Source: Diprion similis
Taxonomy: Eukaryota > Arthropoda > Insecta > Hymenoptera > Diprionidae
Length of the DNA: 64,000 nucleotides
Direction: 5' to 3'
Assembly: GCF_021155765.1 (NCBI RefSeq)
Contig: NC_060114.1
Span: 11,685,001-11,749,000, forward strand
Both the position numbers and the translations under genes were made by a program. The notes beneath the pieces are model-generated. The model was not told the DNA's origin and did no database searches. It saw nothing but the letters and a program-made list of their open reading frames with translations. Positions 40,704-52,134 of this stretch are shown here, piece by piece (position 1 is the stretch's first letter; each line of letters opens with the position of its first letter).

Positions 40704-41842
40704 TATTGTATATACAATATTTCTAAAACATACATACATACATAGTAATAATAAAAAATGAATTTTTTGAAAGTTTAAATATTATTGGGATTATTAAGAA
40801 ATGTTGTATATAATTGATTATATTTAGTGTGATTATAGTTGTCAATTGTACAATTCTTAGCTGTTTCAACATTGAATCTGTTCATTTAATTTACTACGGT
40901 TTTTTAGTCAAGTAAAATCATAATATCAATTCATTCTTGCGCCAACATCAAATTACAGCAATCGTTACGAGGTAATATAGTACAAGTGACCACAATAAAA
41001 TTGAAAAAAAAAAAAAAAAAAAAAAAAAAAGAAACGTATAAGTAGCACAGGCCAGGATTTTCTGTTTACCGTTAAAAAATTGATTTTCATTTTGTATCCG
41101 GAATTGTATTTTTCGATTATGGGGTAAAAAACGAAAATAGTGTCAGGACTTCCCTCGATGTAATTAAGCAGAATATATGTAGTCGTATTTTGCAAATTAA
41201 AGTTGGTAATAGTAAAGTTATCGTGACGATTCATCCTATAACGAATAAACCGTTATTTTCAAGTTATTTTCAAGCTTAAAGTATACTCCGTAAATTCAGC
41301 TAAACTAACTTTCGAACATGATATTGTTTAATTTTTAATCATTCGTGTGAAACGAAGCAATACTATGTGTTTTTAATCTAAATTCTTATATCGAAGGTAT
41401 ACAATTTCCGGTGCTTTTCGTCATAAAAGCAATCCAACATTACCTGAGTTTTATGGAGAAGGATCAGAGAATTCTGCATTTTTTTTTTACGAGAGAAAAA
41501 ATTTTATCTGAGCAAAACTGTCGCCACCCTGTTTTGTCTACGTTAACGTCGTTATCCTAACTCCAACCTTGCGAATTACTCCTACTTTTTATCTAATAAA
41601 ATAAAGAAAAAACAATAATAAAAAAACGCGCCTTTGTACGGTGATATTTCGACGATGCGGCCTTACGTCGAGCTGGCTTCCATCCCAAATGTCCGGTGAC
41701 ATTGGCGCGTATATGCACGAAGCTGACATTAGACGACCGTGCATTGCAGGCCGATGTATAAAAAGGCGACTCTGACCTATAAGAATGCCGTATACATGCG
41801 GTATCAGCCGAACATCTTTTACCAGCGAGCCTCGTCTAACCC

Positions 41843-41874
<32 letters not shown>

Positions 41875-44800
41875 CATGATAGAGCTATACCGTGTGTCCA
41901 TGAGCAAAATGCGCACCTTATGCGCGTGAGTCACATCGTTCGAATCTTATTGGCTGACAGTTACCGCCTGATTAAGCAGCCCACGCAATACCAATCACGA
42001 CTGTCAGTAAATGTCCCTAGAAACCCACAGCTAAGGGTGGGCTCCTAGGGATATTTTCTAACAGTTACCGCCAATTGAGCAGCCGATGCAATACCAATCA
42101 CGACTGTCTGAAAATTTCCCTAGGAGCCCACAGTTAAGGGTGGGTTTCTAGGGACATTTTTTGGTTACTCAATCAGACGATAACTGTCGGCCAATAAGAT
42201 TCGAACAACTTGGCGCACGCGTATAAGATGCGCACTTTCCTCATGGACACACGGTATGTATACGTAACCTGGCTATGCAATACACAGGGTATATATATTA
42301 TAATGCGGCAGTGGCAGCAGCAGCGGCTAATCGATTGGTCGGAAATGGTCCTTGGCCCGTTCGCCGATACGAAGTTATATGAAGGCAACTGTAATACTTA
42401 TGCATAGGTATACCTATCTACATACATACATATTAATTGTCATATATGTATATGCCTAATCGCAATCGTCAACTCGAATTTTCATATTCAACTTCTTTTT
42501 AAATCATAGGCTTTGAAATACTGTAGGTACTATTACGTCAATGTGCTGCTGATGCCCACTTGTTACACGCGTCCATTATATAGAAATAACCTTATCATTA
42601 CTGCGCATGACTTTTATTCGTCGTGATGATTTCCGCAATCGTATGAACAGCTGTTGTCATCATGTTTTATATACTCTTTAAATCATCGTATCGAATCTCG
42701 CCAAACTTGGTGTGTATTGATTATGTGATACATGCGTATCCAATGATTTTTCGAGGAAACACATCACGAAATGAAAAAGATGAAAAATTGAAACACGGGT
42801 AGCTGAACATGTAAAGATAAGTCAGGGTGTCTGTTTTATATAGTATAAAACTCAACGTCTCTCCGTATGTTCGCTTCCAACTAATTCAGAACTTATACTG
42901 AACCAATTTTGATTCTTTTTTTTTCTGTTGATAGCTACAACGTCTGGCTAGGATTTAAGCTTTATTTCGTTACAGCCAGATTAATAGTTTTCGAGATGTA
43001 ACGATATTTGTAAGCCAAGTCTTAACGTATACAAAGATATCTTGGCCCACAAGCACCCTCGAATTACAAAAATTTATGAGGCTGAAGTAAGTAACATTAG
43101 CGCAACGAAATATCAGCGATAAAAATCATTATTCCACAATGTTACACTGATTTTCAAGTAGTTAGCTTTGCAAAATATTAGTTTATTTTATCTATCGTGG
43201 TTTACTAAGCTTCAGACATTTCTAAAGGTGCGAAATAACGGCTTTTCCTAAACGTGCATCGTTATAATAAAACGTTACTAACTTCAGCCTTGTAAAAACT
43301 TAACTGACACACTTTTAAATTTTCATCTTTTTCCAACCATCAATTTGTTTTGCGATAGAACTTCCTTAAGTTGCAAACGTCTCGCGCCGCTGCTGCGTGA
43401 CCGTTAAATTCAAAAATAGCACCGATTCCCATCCCGACGACGACAACGACGAAGTTCGTAGCACGTGGGCTGCTGGTTGCCATCCGTTTCAGGCTAAATC
43501 ACTGGCTAATTTTGTATCTGGATGTCAACGACGCGCGACTCATACATATGCATGTATGGTGTGCACATATATGTATATATTATATAATAATTGCTCTGCA
43601 CTCTTTATTGCCGATTTATTAAACTATCCTTTAATCGGATCCCCTTTTCACGATGAATTCCCATCATAATTGTTTTGCTGTAGGGTTCATAATTATCGTA
43701 ATTCATTCCTTCACACGGATATGAGACAATTTTGCTTCTTACGTTATTGACTAATGATTTAATGTTTGTATTTTTCATTGTCACGTTTCAGGCACACATG
43801 AAATTTCCACCTGATTATCCATACAGTCCACCGAGCATTCGATTCATGACGAAGGTCTGGCATCCAAATGTATACGAGGTAAGAGAAACTTTTCATATTC
43901 AACAATTTTCCCGTAAATTAGTCATTCCATATATATGTATATATATTAGGGTAGCCCTTAATATTGGTAAAAAAAAAAAAAAAAACATAATTCTCAATAT
44001 TAAAATTAAGAGCGGATTTCACGTTTAAAAATCATTTTTTTAGTACTTCGAGTCAATTTAAGGGGTGAGAGAAAAAATTGTTAATTTTTTTTTTTTTTTT
44101 TTTAACAATATTAAGGGCCACTGATGATTTCTGACGTTCTATTTTTTCTATTTCTGATCGATCTGTCGCATAATTCGTTAAACCTTCTCCCAATGTATAT
44201 ATCTAAATATTATATGTATATTATATATATATATATATAACATATTTATAATCCTGATAATAAGCAAGCAGTAATCTATGCTGTTAGCGCACGTGACGTA
44301 TTAATCTCTGATACGAAACGTGAACGGATATTGATACCGTGAATAATGACAATAACAATAATAATAACAACAGTAATTGGTGGAAAGTGCGAAACGTGTC
44401 GGCCTCTGCACGGGGCTCAAATCTCCCACATTGTCTACAATTGGCGATCAGAGTTTCTTTCTTATGCCAACACGAAACCGTGAACGTGACGTCGGTTACA
44501 CGCGTCACGTGGCGATGCTGTTTTCTGTATGTACTTTTAACAGGCTTCTTTAATCGGGAGTCACTGATTTGAAAGCTCTGGTTATTTTTTCTCTTATACC
44601 CTTATAGAGATTCACCAAAATTCATGTTTTAGCAAGGAAAATATTCGCCATTACCGTAGAATTATATTCATATACGAGTTCAAATCTCATCTCCTTACAG
44701 AGGATGGAGAAGAATATTTTTTTTTTTCTTTTTCTTTTTATATGGAATATTAAATATGTTTCCTTTTATACCCTTCACAAAGAATTTCACGCGTATCGCG

Positions 44801-44938
44801 TGTTACGAATTCAGTATTATTGTACATAAGGAAAATCCAATAGAAGAATTATAATTGTTCTTCTGATCACATTTTGTTGAATAAAAAAAAAAAAAAAAAA
44901 TAAAGTGTCCGCCAATTTTGTGAAGTGAGCAAATCATT

Positions 44939-44973
<35 letters not shown>

Positions 44974-47900
44974 CCCCTCTTTTTTGCGCTCATCGCCCTC
45001 GACGAAGAAATAGGATTAGGTATAGAACGTATTAGGCAATTACGCTGAGGCCAGCCACGTACCTACAATAATAACCCAGGTCATCAACCAGCCAGCGAGC
45101 CCATCATCCCATTCCATCCTACAAATCCGATTCCTCCGTATTCTTTTTCCATTCTTGTCATTCCTTTATTTACAGCTTTTAACTCCTTTATCTTCGCCAT
45201 TTTTCTCCGTGGAAATTTTTGTCCGCGTGCAGTAGCAGCATGAGCAGTCCTCTTTTTTTCTTCCACGATGCAGGCTGCCTTGCTACTGCTGTTCCTCACT
45301 TTCGGGACTGACGACGACGACGACGACGACGACAACGACGATGACGAGAAACGGACGAGGACGAGGTGGTTCTTCGTTCAAACATATATTATACTCATCC
45401 GAGAGGGCAACGGCCCCTCCAGTGCCGTACATACTATTACGAGGGTCGAAAACAAACTGCCTCTCAGTGGAGACCGACCTTCATTGCAGGGTCAATCGCG
45501 TTTCGTGTGTCGTTTACTCGTAGTAATGAAAAGAGAACCGAACAAAAAATTTACGATTGTTAATATATTGTTTTGATCCTAGGGAAAAACCAAGGCGAAA
45601 TTCCCTCCTTTCTCACCTTGTTTTTTTTTTTTTTTTTTTTTCACTTCATGGCTCATGACTGTTTAAAGAATAGTCTTTTTTTTCTTTTGTTAAATACTTT
45701 TATTTACTTCACAAAATGGTGATTCGCTGTGGAGATTGGATTTTTCTTTGAATAGGAATCGATCGATCGATTGGGGGGTTTTAGAAGAGGTACATGCACC
45801 TCCATTTTCCTTGAATAATCATGATTTAAGTGTATATTATTTTGTGTGCCTACGTTTCTCGAGAATTGAATCATTTGAACCGTCGGTTATGATTCATATT
45901 CTTGGAGTAAGAATAAGGAGCAAAATTATTTACCTCAAGTTCCGAACGTTCATTTGAACGAAAATTTGAAACGTTAACCCTATTGTTAGATCGTTAAAAA
46001 AAATCCTGACAAAATTGCAACCTGATTGAATTATCTAATCGCGATCTCTCGTAATTGAAGTTCCAAGCGGTTGAAATTCTTTTTTCATAATAACGTGCAT
46101 GCAACAGATGAGGAAAAGTAGAGAATATTTCGAATTTACGACGGGAAGAACGCTACTTTCAAAATAACAGTGTAGAGACTTTATTACACGTATATGTATA
46201 TGCGGATCAATTATCCAAGTAATGTAAGAATTGAAGTGAAATAAAACGAGGCTTGATAATTTATCCAAAAATAATTGAATTTCACATTTTACATACGGTA
46301 AAAAAAAAACTGTACTTTATACGTTATGTACGCATCGTGTAACGAACGCATAAAGGTCTTTGTGATTTCCTCATCATTTGGCCTCCATCCAGAATGACGA
46401 TGACGTTCTACTTATTTGATCATCCGCGTACGCATGCGGTGTCTGGAAGCCTCGCTCCCTTTCGCATTGCTCTCCCACGAACAAAGGAATTTAATCGTTT
46501 ATTTTTTCCCAACCATTTCCAAACAAAGTTGTCATTCGTAAAAATGTTCCCTGAAAAAAGAAAAGTAACCAGACGTAGAGGTATGAGTAACATTATAATT
46601 AAAAATGGAATTTTCAGGGTAAAAGAAAAGTGGAAAGTAGCGACTTATAGTTTACATACGCAAAGACCAAATTATCTTGGGATACTCAGCTTTATAATAA
46701 GATGATAAACTGCAGATAATGATATATGTGGGGTGAGAAGAGAGAAAAACGAGTATAGCGAGAAAAAATAAATTAGCAACATTTCGTTTGATCGATGTTT
46801 GAAATAAATAAATCAAACAACAACCACGGACTTTTTTTTAAGGTCATTTAGCAGTTTCAGGAATATCTGAGATGCAGTAAATTATAATAAGAAAAATTTT
46901 ATACGTATTTGTAAAACTCGACTAATCCAAAGTCACTATAAAGATACAAAATAGTGATTTTTCCCCTCTATGTTTCTTTACGTCAACGTTATTAACTTCA
47001 GACTCTTAGATTTCATCAGGCTGAAGTTAGTAACGTTATCATAACGAAACATCGAGGAAAAATGATTATTTTCTTAATTTTACAACGACTTTTAAGAAAA
47101 TAATATTTCGAAACGTGAGTGTGTTTTGTTTTATTACAGTCTACCGAATATTCAAAAATTCCAAAATGGCGAAATAACGGTTTTTCCTCAGTTTTAATCG
47201 TCGCCATAACGTCACTAACTTCACTATTATTAATGTTTACCATTTTATACCTTTGCAGAACGGAGATTTGTGCATATCGATTCTACACCCGCCAGTCGAC
47301 GATCCACAGAGCGGAGAACTGCCCTGCGAAAGGTGGAACCCGACGCAAAATGTCAGGTGGGCTTTGCACCGGGGAATTCCTTTATTCTCTTACACACTTC
47401 TCTCTCATACTCTACTTGCCTATACATATACGTTTTAGTGCCCCGCGCATAGTTCAGCTTTTATGTAAGGTATTGCATAGCCCTGTTATACCTACCTACC
47501 TACCTAACCTGCAGGTCTCCCAGGGCCTAGAAGAACTAGACGACGACCTACCTTTTTGTAATTTTTTTTATTTAATTTCTTTTTACTTCATATTTTTACA
47601 CAACCATTCGTATCATGCCTGTATGTGTACTGAAATGTGAGAATCGAGTCGGGCAAATGTGACGAAGTATGGTAATGACACACAATTTCGACGTAACAAT
47701 GTAACGTTTACACTGGTCTTATTGTTTGTATGCAATTTTTAAGTATCCTTTCTCTTCACGATACAGGACGATCCTCCTCTCGGTGATTTCACTACTGAAC
47801 GAACCCAACACGTACAGCCCAGCAAACGTCGACGCTTCGGTGATGTACAGACGTTGGCGCGACTCCAAAGGGAAAGACAAAGAATATGAAAATATAATCA

Positions 47901-48421
47901 GGTAAGCGGTACGCCGAGTCATCTGCAGATGATGCGGTAAATTGATTTAAATCATGATCGTATTTTAATACTATACGATTATAAATTGATTTACAAAATT
48001 TCAAAGAAACTAAAACTTGTATGTACGATGTCTTGACGTTTTATGTAACCGAAAAGCCTGTAATATATTCACATGTATATATATATATTTGTTATGAAAC
48101 AATTTATCTATTCATTGATGATATGAATTTCCTCTTGTATATTATCTTTTTTCGTATCTTACATGTTCGTTTTGTTTCCATTCTTGGTATTCTTGTAGGA
48201 AACAAGCCCAGGCGGCGAAAACAGAGGCTGAAAAAGAGGGTATAGTGGTGCCGTTGACGCTCGAGGACTATTGCATCAAGACGCGAGCACGACCGGCAGA
48301 ACAGCAGCTTGACATGACAGATTTTTATGATGACGAATACGAGCTAGACGACGACGAGGACGATCAGCTGAGTGCGAGCGATTATGAGGACGGTGACGAC
48401 AGCGGAAACGGAGAGTCGTGA
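33277..48421 (+). CDS. UBE2R2: Ubiquitin-conjugating enzyme E2 R (UBE2R1/R2, CDC34)
   Basis: Five coding exons: 33277-33450, 43792-43878, 47259-47356, 47767-47901 and 48199-48421. They join in phase into 238 residues, the length of vertebrate UBE2R2. The protein is the E2 partner of SCF cullin-RING ligases, carrying thioester-linked ubiquitin for K48 chain building. The UBC fold runs from residue 1 to about 175. It includes the WHPNVYENGDLC catalytic segment with the active-site Cys at about 92. The family-specific acidic insertion ([17 protein letters not shown]) follows immediately. The C-terminus is the expected acidic tail rich in Asp and Glu ([13 protein letters not shown]). The first coding intron is 10.3 kb and the next 3.4 kb; both carry palindromic elements. 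UBE2R1 and UBE2R2 cannot be told apart in insects, which usually have one gene, so the symbol names the family. Confidence 0.95.
34475..34512. repeat. (TA)n microsatellite
   Basis: A TA array with one G interruption, flanked by ACACGTGT-like sequences on both sides. Confidence 0.85.
34716..34932. mobile_element. Palindromic element, family P, copy 1
   Basis: The left end is GACTGAAGTTAGG...AACGTAACGAAACAT and the right end is ATCGTTACAATAACGTAACTAACTTCA, its imperfect reverse complement. The interior (TTTTCAAGGAGTTGGCTTTT, then GTGCGAAGTAACGATTTCTC) is clearly related to copy 2 at 43079 and copy 3 at 47019. It has no open frame. Confidence 0.75.
35576..35608. repeat. (TA)n microsatellite
   Basis: An uninterrupted TA array of about 16 units. 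Confidence 0.9.
35797..35998. mobile_element. Inverted-repeat element (about 200 bp)
   Basis: ATATGGCGGACGAAAATTTC at the left pairs with GAATTTCAAATTTTTGTCCGCCATAT at the right. The inner arms pair GGTCGCTGATTGGATTCG with GTAATCAGCGACC. The AGCGACC plus A/C-run motif recurs in kon intron 3 near 18280 and 18420, suggesting a dispersed family. Confidence 0.65.
37486..38150. mobile_element. Long foldback element (about 665 bp)
   Basis: The left arm starts TTAAGGATGCATTGG and continues CATTCTCAACCAAAAGTCAG, GATATTGAATACTTTGTGAT and GCCTAAAAGTTATCAAT. The right arm is the reverse complement of these blocks in mirrored order, with small indels, over about 170 bp per arm. The AT-rich centre lacks any open frame of useful size. 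Confidence 0.8.
39807..39830. repeat. (TA)n microsatellite
   Basis: A TA array of about 12 units. Confidence 0.85.
40213..40243. repeat. Poly(T) tract, 31 bases
   Basis: An uninterrupted T homopolymer. A complementary 27-base A tract lies at 41004-41030. No transposon body or target duplication is visible around either. Confidence 0.9.
40615..40697. repeat. Paired (TA)n arrays
   Basis: Two TA arrays (40615-40634 and 40671-40697) separated by about 36 bp of unique sequence. Confidence 0.85.
41004..41030. repeat. Poly(A) tract, 27 bases
   Basis: An A homopolymer in intron 1. I see no retroelement-like sequence immediately upstream of it. Confidence 0.9.
41888..42256. mobile_element. TA-flanked composite palindromic MITE
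   Basis: CCGTGTGTCCATGAG (from 41890) is matched by CTCATGGACACACGG (ending 42254), and TA abuts each end. The arms extend inward through GTTCGAATCTTATTGGC against GCCAATAAGATTCGAAC. Inside are two direct copies of a unit containing CAGTTACCGCC and AATACCAATCACGACTGTC, about 105 bp apart. Two further hairpins are built on TCCCTAG...CCCAC against GTGGG...CTAGGGA. A (TA)n array lies just upstream at 41849-41874. No coding frame is present. Confidence 0.8.
43079..43290. mobile_element. Palindromic element, family P, copy 2
   Basis: This is the best-preserved copy. GGCTGAAGTAAGTAACATTA at the left is answered by AACGTTACTAACTTCAGCC at the right. The interior segment GTGCGAAATAACGGCTTTTC matches copies 1 and 3. 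Confidence 0.8.
43951..44121. mobile_element. Inverted-repeat element with A/T-tract arms
   Basis: GCCCTTAATATTGGT followed by an A tract is mirrored by a T tract and AACAATATTAAGGGC. Each arm is about 30 bp counting the homopolymer. The loop is unremarkable. Confidence 0.6.
44939..44973. repeat. (CT)n microsatellite
   Basis: A CT dinucleotide array with one AT interruption, followed by C and T runs. Confidence 0.9.
45621..45641. repeat. Poly(T) tract, 21 bases
   Basis: An uninterrupted T homopolymer within UBE2R intron 2. Confidence 0.85.
47019..47226. mobile_element. Palindromic element, family P, copy 3
   Basis: GGCTGAAGTTAGTAACGTTA at the left is answered by GCCATAACGTCACTAACTTCA at the right, with the shared interior GGCGAAATAACGGTTTTTCC. 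The adjacent segment 46958-47008 (ending CAACGTTATTAACTTCAGAC) looks like the right end of a further, truncated copy. The right end lies about 30 bp from the exon 3 acceptor. Confidence 0.75.
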
Positions 48422-50088
48422 TCCATCTCATGAAGACTAAGAATCACAATAACAATAATAATGATAATGAAACGAATAATAACAATAATGATAATAATAA
48501 CAAGCAGAAAAAGGAGAAGACGAAGACGAAGTAGAAGAATCTGAAGACGAGTCCAAACACCAATTATATAAAAATTATAAATAATGATTATGATGAAGTT
48601 GTAAAAGAAAATGGAAAAAAAAAATCAACCACATACAAACACACACACAAAACAAAATTTGAAAAAATAATATATGTCGTAATAATTAACGGATAAAAAC
48701 AAAACGCTGGTCAAAAATAGGTTTCATTCTCTGTTGGAAATGGGTGTAGATTATCTATGTGCTATGTACTGCGGTGATTATTATTGTTATTATAAAAGCG
48801 AACGCTGTCGAGTATTATATCGCTCAAACATCAAAATTTATTTCAATTTCAATCGATCGCGGGTTACGAAATTCATCTTTCAGTCTCGGTTGTTTTTTTT
48901 TTTTTTTTGTTTTTTTTTTAATTTCCTGCTATCCTACCGTTTCTGTCGTTCGAAAAATTATAAAATACGTGATGGTAAAACAGGTCGTCTTACGTATCAT
49001 TAATCGTTATTATAAAAACAAGTAAGAATGAAGTACTTGCTTCGGATAAAGCATGTATAATAAAATTTAAGATATGATTTTCCGTCAATGTAAAAATTAT
49101 GCGCGCTGCGGATAAAGCGGTAATCTCGAGAGAATATCCATGATCTCGGTACATAGATTTCATTGATTATAACGATAGAGTGACGTGTCAATGAATAATG
49201 AATTAATTGATTACCTAATCGAATATAAACACACACACACACACATACACATATATATAACACCTATCGACCTTAACATTTCATTTTTATATCCTGTCGT
49301 AAACTAGAATTCGTTTCATTTTTTTTTTCATACCGTTGGTTTTTTTCTTATCATTTTCTCTCCTTTTTTTTCTATTTTTCTTCTGATAGATAAATCTAGA
49401 AATGTACGTCAAGCAAGGCTGTGTAGATCGTTTAATGAATAATAAAATAAGTGAATATATTTAACAGAAAAAGGGAGAAAAAAAATAAATAAAAATGGAT
49501 GTAGGGTCGCTAGGTGGTGGCTTGAACCGCGTTGATATAAAGATATATACAATACAAAATATACTTTTTTTAAATACGCATAAATAAAAATTATAACGTT
49601 CGTGATTCGAATATCGCGATCTATAATATGTATGTATATGTATCTCTATAGTAAGTTGTGCGTCGGTTTGATGCGTTGTGAGAATAAAACGTGAAAAATG
49701 TAAAAAAAAAAAAAGGCACCTACGCTTGTGATGCGACAAAGCACGTTTCGGTATATCTTTGACGTACATATATATATAGTTATGGTAAATACATTATACA
49801 TACATCGTAAAAGAACTTGATGCTAAATTTGAAAGATATACATACAGTGTTAAGAAATGTAAAACATACCTACCCTAGAGATAAATAATGTGGTGAATAT
49901 CTCGTATAATTCGTTGTATAATATCGATTGCGTTTGTGGCTCGGACGTACGGATTTTTATTTGACGATGAAAAGAAAGAAAAAAAAAATTAACAAGGAAG
50001 GATCAATAATTATTAATAACAGAAAGATGTTGAATGGAAAACTAGACAATCGACAAATATATACGCATATATATTGTTCTTTTCTTAA

Positions 50089-50094
50089 AATAAA
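50089..50094 (+). terminator. Candidate poly(A) signal of UBE2R (proximal)
   Basis: AATAAA followed within 30-60 bp by GT-rich sequence (GTCATGTCTAGAGTGTTGT), which suits a cleavage site. Confidence 0.4.
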
Positions 50095-51947
50095 CTAGTC
50101 ATGTCTAGAGTGTTGTACGATTTTAATATCGAATATATACTCTAATTTGTTTCTTTGAGAATTTTTTTCATAAACAACACGTGGCTAAAAGCTGTCATAC
50201 TATACATCAATGGAACTTTGAATTTATCACCTTCTCTTATTTCTGCGTGGTTATTTATCGATTTTATTTCCATCATTTTTCTCGCTTCCTTAATGTCGAT
50301 CTACGACGTCGTTCTTAATTATCTGATAGATAAAACAATCCAATCTACCTTAACACGTTTCTCCATGGAACATTTACCACAATCCTGACAAAGATAACAA
50401 TAATCATAACAATAAGAGTTGTGATATCATTACTATATGCGTCTAGTTTTCCTTTGAACGACTTCTCGCTATGTAGGTATGCTAAAACGGTTATCAACCG
50501 TCTGAAATACCATTTATAGTGTATACACATACGGATATGTACAATATAGTTTTTTTTTAGCTCTTCTCATTTTTCTAACAACCTAATTTATTACGTCGTT
50601 TTCTTTTTCTTAGATTTTATTTTCCTCTTCACTATCATGTATCAAAAGACGACGAAGAAAACGAAAAAAAAATGTTGGCTCTTACTAACAAAACCTGCGT
50701 GCAAATTATTGTTATTATTATTGTTGTTTGTAATATTATTGTCATTACTGTCATCGTCAACATTGTTATTATTTTCTAGTCGGTTGAAAACCTAAAGAAA
50801 CCAACTAGAACGAATTTGGTAAAAAAAAAAATAGTTTAATACTCTGTGCTTAGCCATCGATATAAGGTGTCTTGTTTGCACAATTGCTTACGATAAAAGC
50901 TTGGCGATAAAAGTATAATTTACGATAAAAAATTAAAATACTGTATATGCCTGTATAAATAATTGCGTGCATACATAGTTTATGCGTAAATCATGCGTAC
51001 GCGCGAGCCAAAGTAATCAAATGCGCGTTTTTATTTGTAATGAGAAGAAGAAGAAAAAGAAGAAAGAGAAGAAGCAGAAAAGAAGAAAATTTTTTTAGCG
51101 GATACTTTAATGTGAAACAATAGGTCCACATTCAATTTTAGTTTGGATGTAGTTATAACGAGTATAAGGATTTAGGTAACGATGATAATTTCGCGAAACG
51201 ATTCTAACGAAAATGAAAATAAAGAGGGGTAAGAAAATGGTTGTAACCACTTAAAAAAAAAAAAATGAAGAAAGAAAAAAACAACATAGTGAAAATAGTA
51301 TAGGATATTGAATTGAATTAATATTATGATATGTATGAAATATAAACGTCAACGATTTAATTTATTTCGTCATTTTTTTGACTTAATTTTAAACAAAACG
51401 GAAAATAAAAAATAAAACATTTCAGTTCCACACAGCAAAAGTTGTTCTTTTCGTCGCTGTTCAAACGTATTTTTATAAGAAATAACTATTGTACAGAAGA
51501 ATACGTCGAATGGGTTTGCACATTGTGAGACAGTAAAAATAAATTCAAAATAAAATATATAAACACAGACAAATGTGGAATATGAATTTAAATTCATGTG
51601 ATAATTAACGAAAGTATAATAAATGGAATTTATAAAAAATTTTGAACAGCGATAAAGTAATGAATTAGTTATTCCTACTGATTATTTTTCATGTACATGC
51701 AATCATACGTGTTTAGGTATTTAAAAAAATAATATTTATAGTATTTCTCCTCACCGTATTGTCATCAACGCGTGATGATTATTATTATTACTATTATTCA
51801 TTATTATATTATCAAGTATTTAGATGAATGTTTGCAGCAGTGAAAAATTGGATACCGTAGAAAAGTGTCAACAGCATACTGACAATTCATAGTGTAATTT
51901 AACAATACTTGTGTATTCATCATGTTTAATATCGAGATTTCAGTTTT

Positions 51948-51953
51948 AATAAA
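51948..51953 (+). terminator. Candidate poly(A) signal of UBE2R (distal)
   Basis: AATAAA with a T/G-containing downstream stretch (GTTATTTGT). This is an alternative to the proximal site. Confidence 0.35.
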
Positions 51954-52081
51954 TATATCGGTCTACATGTTATTTGTACAATAGAATCACGCAGTATACA
52001 ATTCAGCTAAAACACAAGCTCATCTCGCTAGGGCGAGCAATAAAAAATTCATTGTATTGTATGAAAGGAAAAATATACAAT

Positions 52082-52087
52082 TTTATT
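52082..52087 (-). terminator. Poly(A) signal of GSTCD
   Basis: AATAAA on the minus strand, about 50 bp after the GSTCD stop codon. Confidence 0.65.
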
Positions 52088-52134
52088 TCAATACTTATAT
52101 AAATATGAAAATATGATACAAAAGTCAGTAGGTA

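Larger units (their letters stand above)
33451..43791 (+). other. UBE2R coding intron 1 (10.3 kb)
   Basis: No coding exon is needed or seen here. The intron is AT-rich and holds TA arrays, homopolymer tracts and several inverted-repeat elements (34716-34932, 35797-35998, 37486-38150, 41888-42256 and 43079-43290), listed separately. Confidence 0.8.
43879..47258 (+). other. UBE2R coding intron 2 (3.4 kb)
   Basis: The intron contains an inverted-repeat element at 43951-44121, a CT array at 44939-44973, GAC triplets near 45310, a poly(T) tract at 45621-45641 and family P copy 3 near its 3' end. No exon is seen. Confidence 0.75.
48422..52134. other. Long 3' flank between UBE2R (+) and GSTCD (-), convergent
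   Basis: The sequence is strongly AT-rich and simple: AAT-type triplets at 48440-48510, T tracts near 48895 and 49320, a CA array at 49230-49248 and GAA-rich sequence near 51045. Candidate UBE2R poly(A) signals are AATAAA at 50089 and 51948. No coding sequence is visible. If the distal signal is used, the UBE2R 3' UTR would be about 3.5 kb and end within about 130 bp of the GSTCD poly(A) signal. Confidence 0.65.

Noticed and set aside
45268..45576. 102-codon frame with an Asp-rich run inside UBE2R intron 2
   Set aside because: It is driven by a GAC triplet repeat, and nothing else supports a gene.
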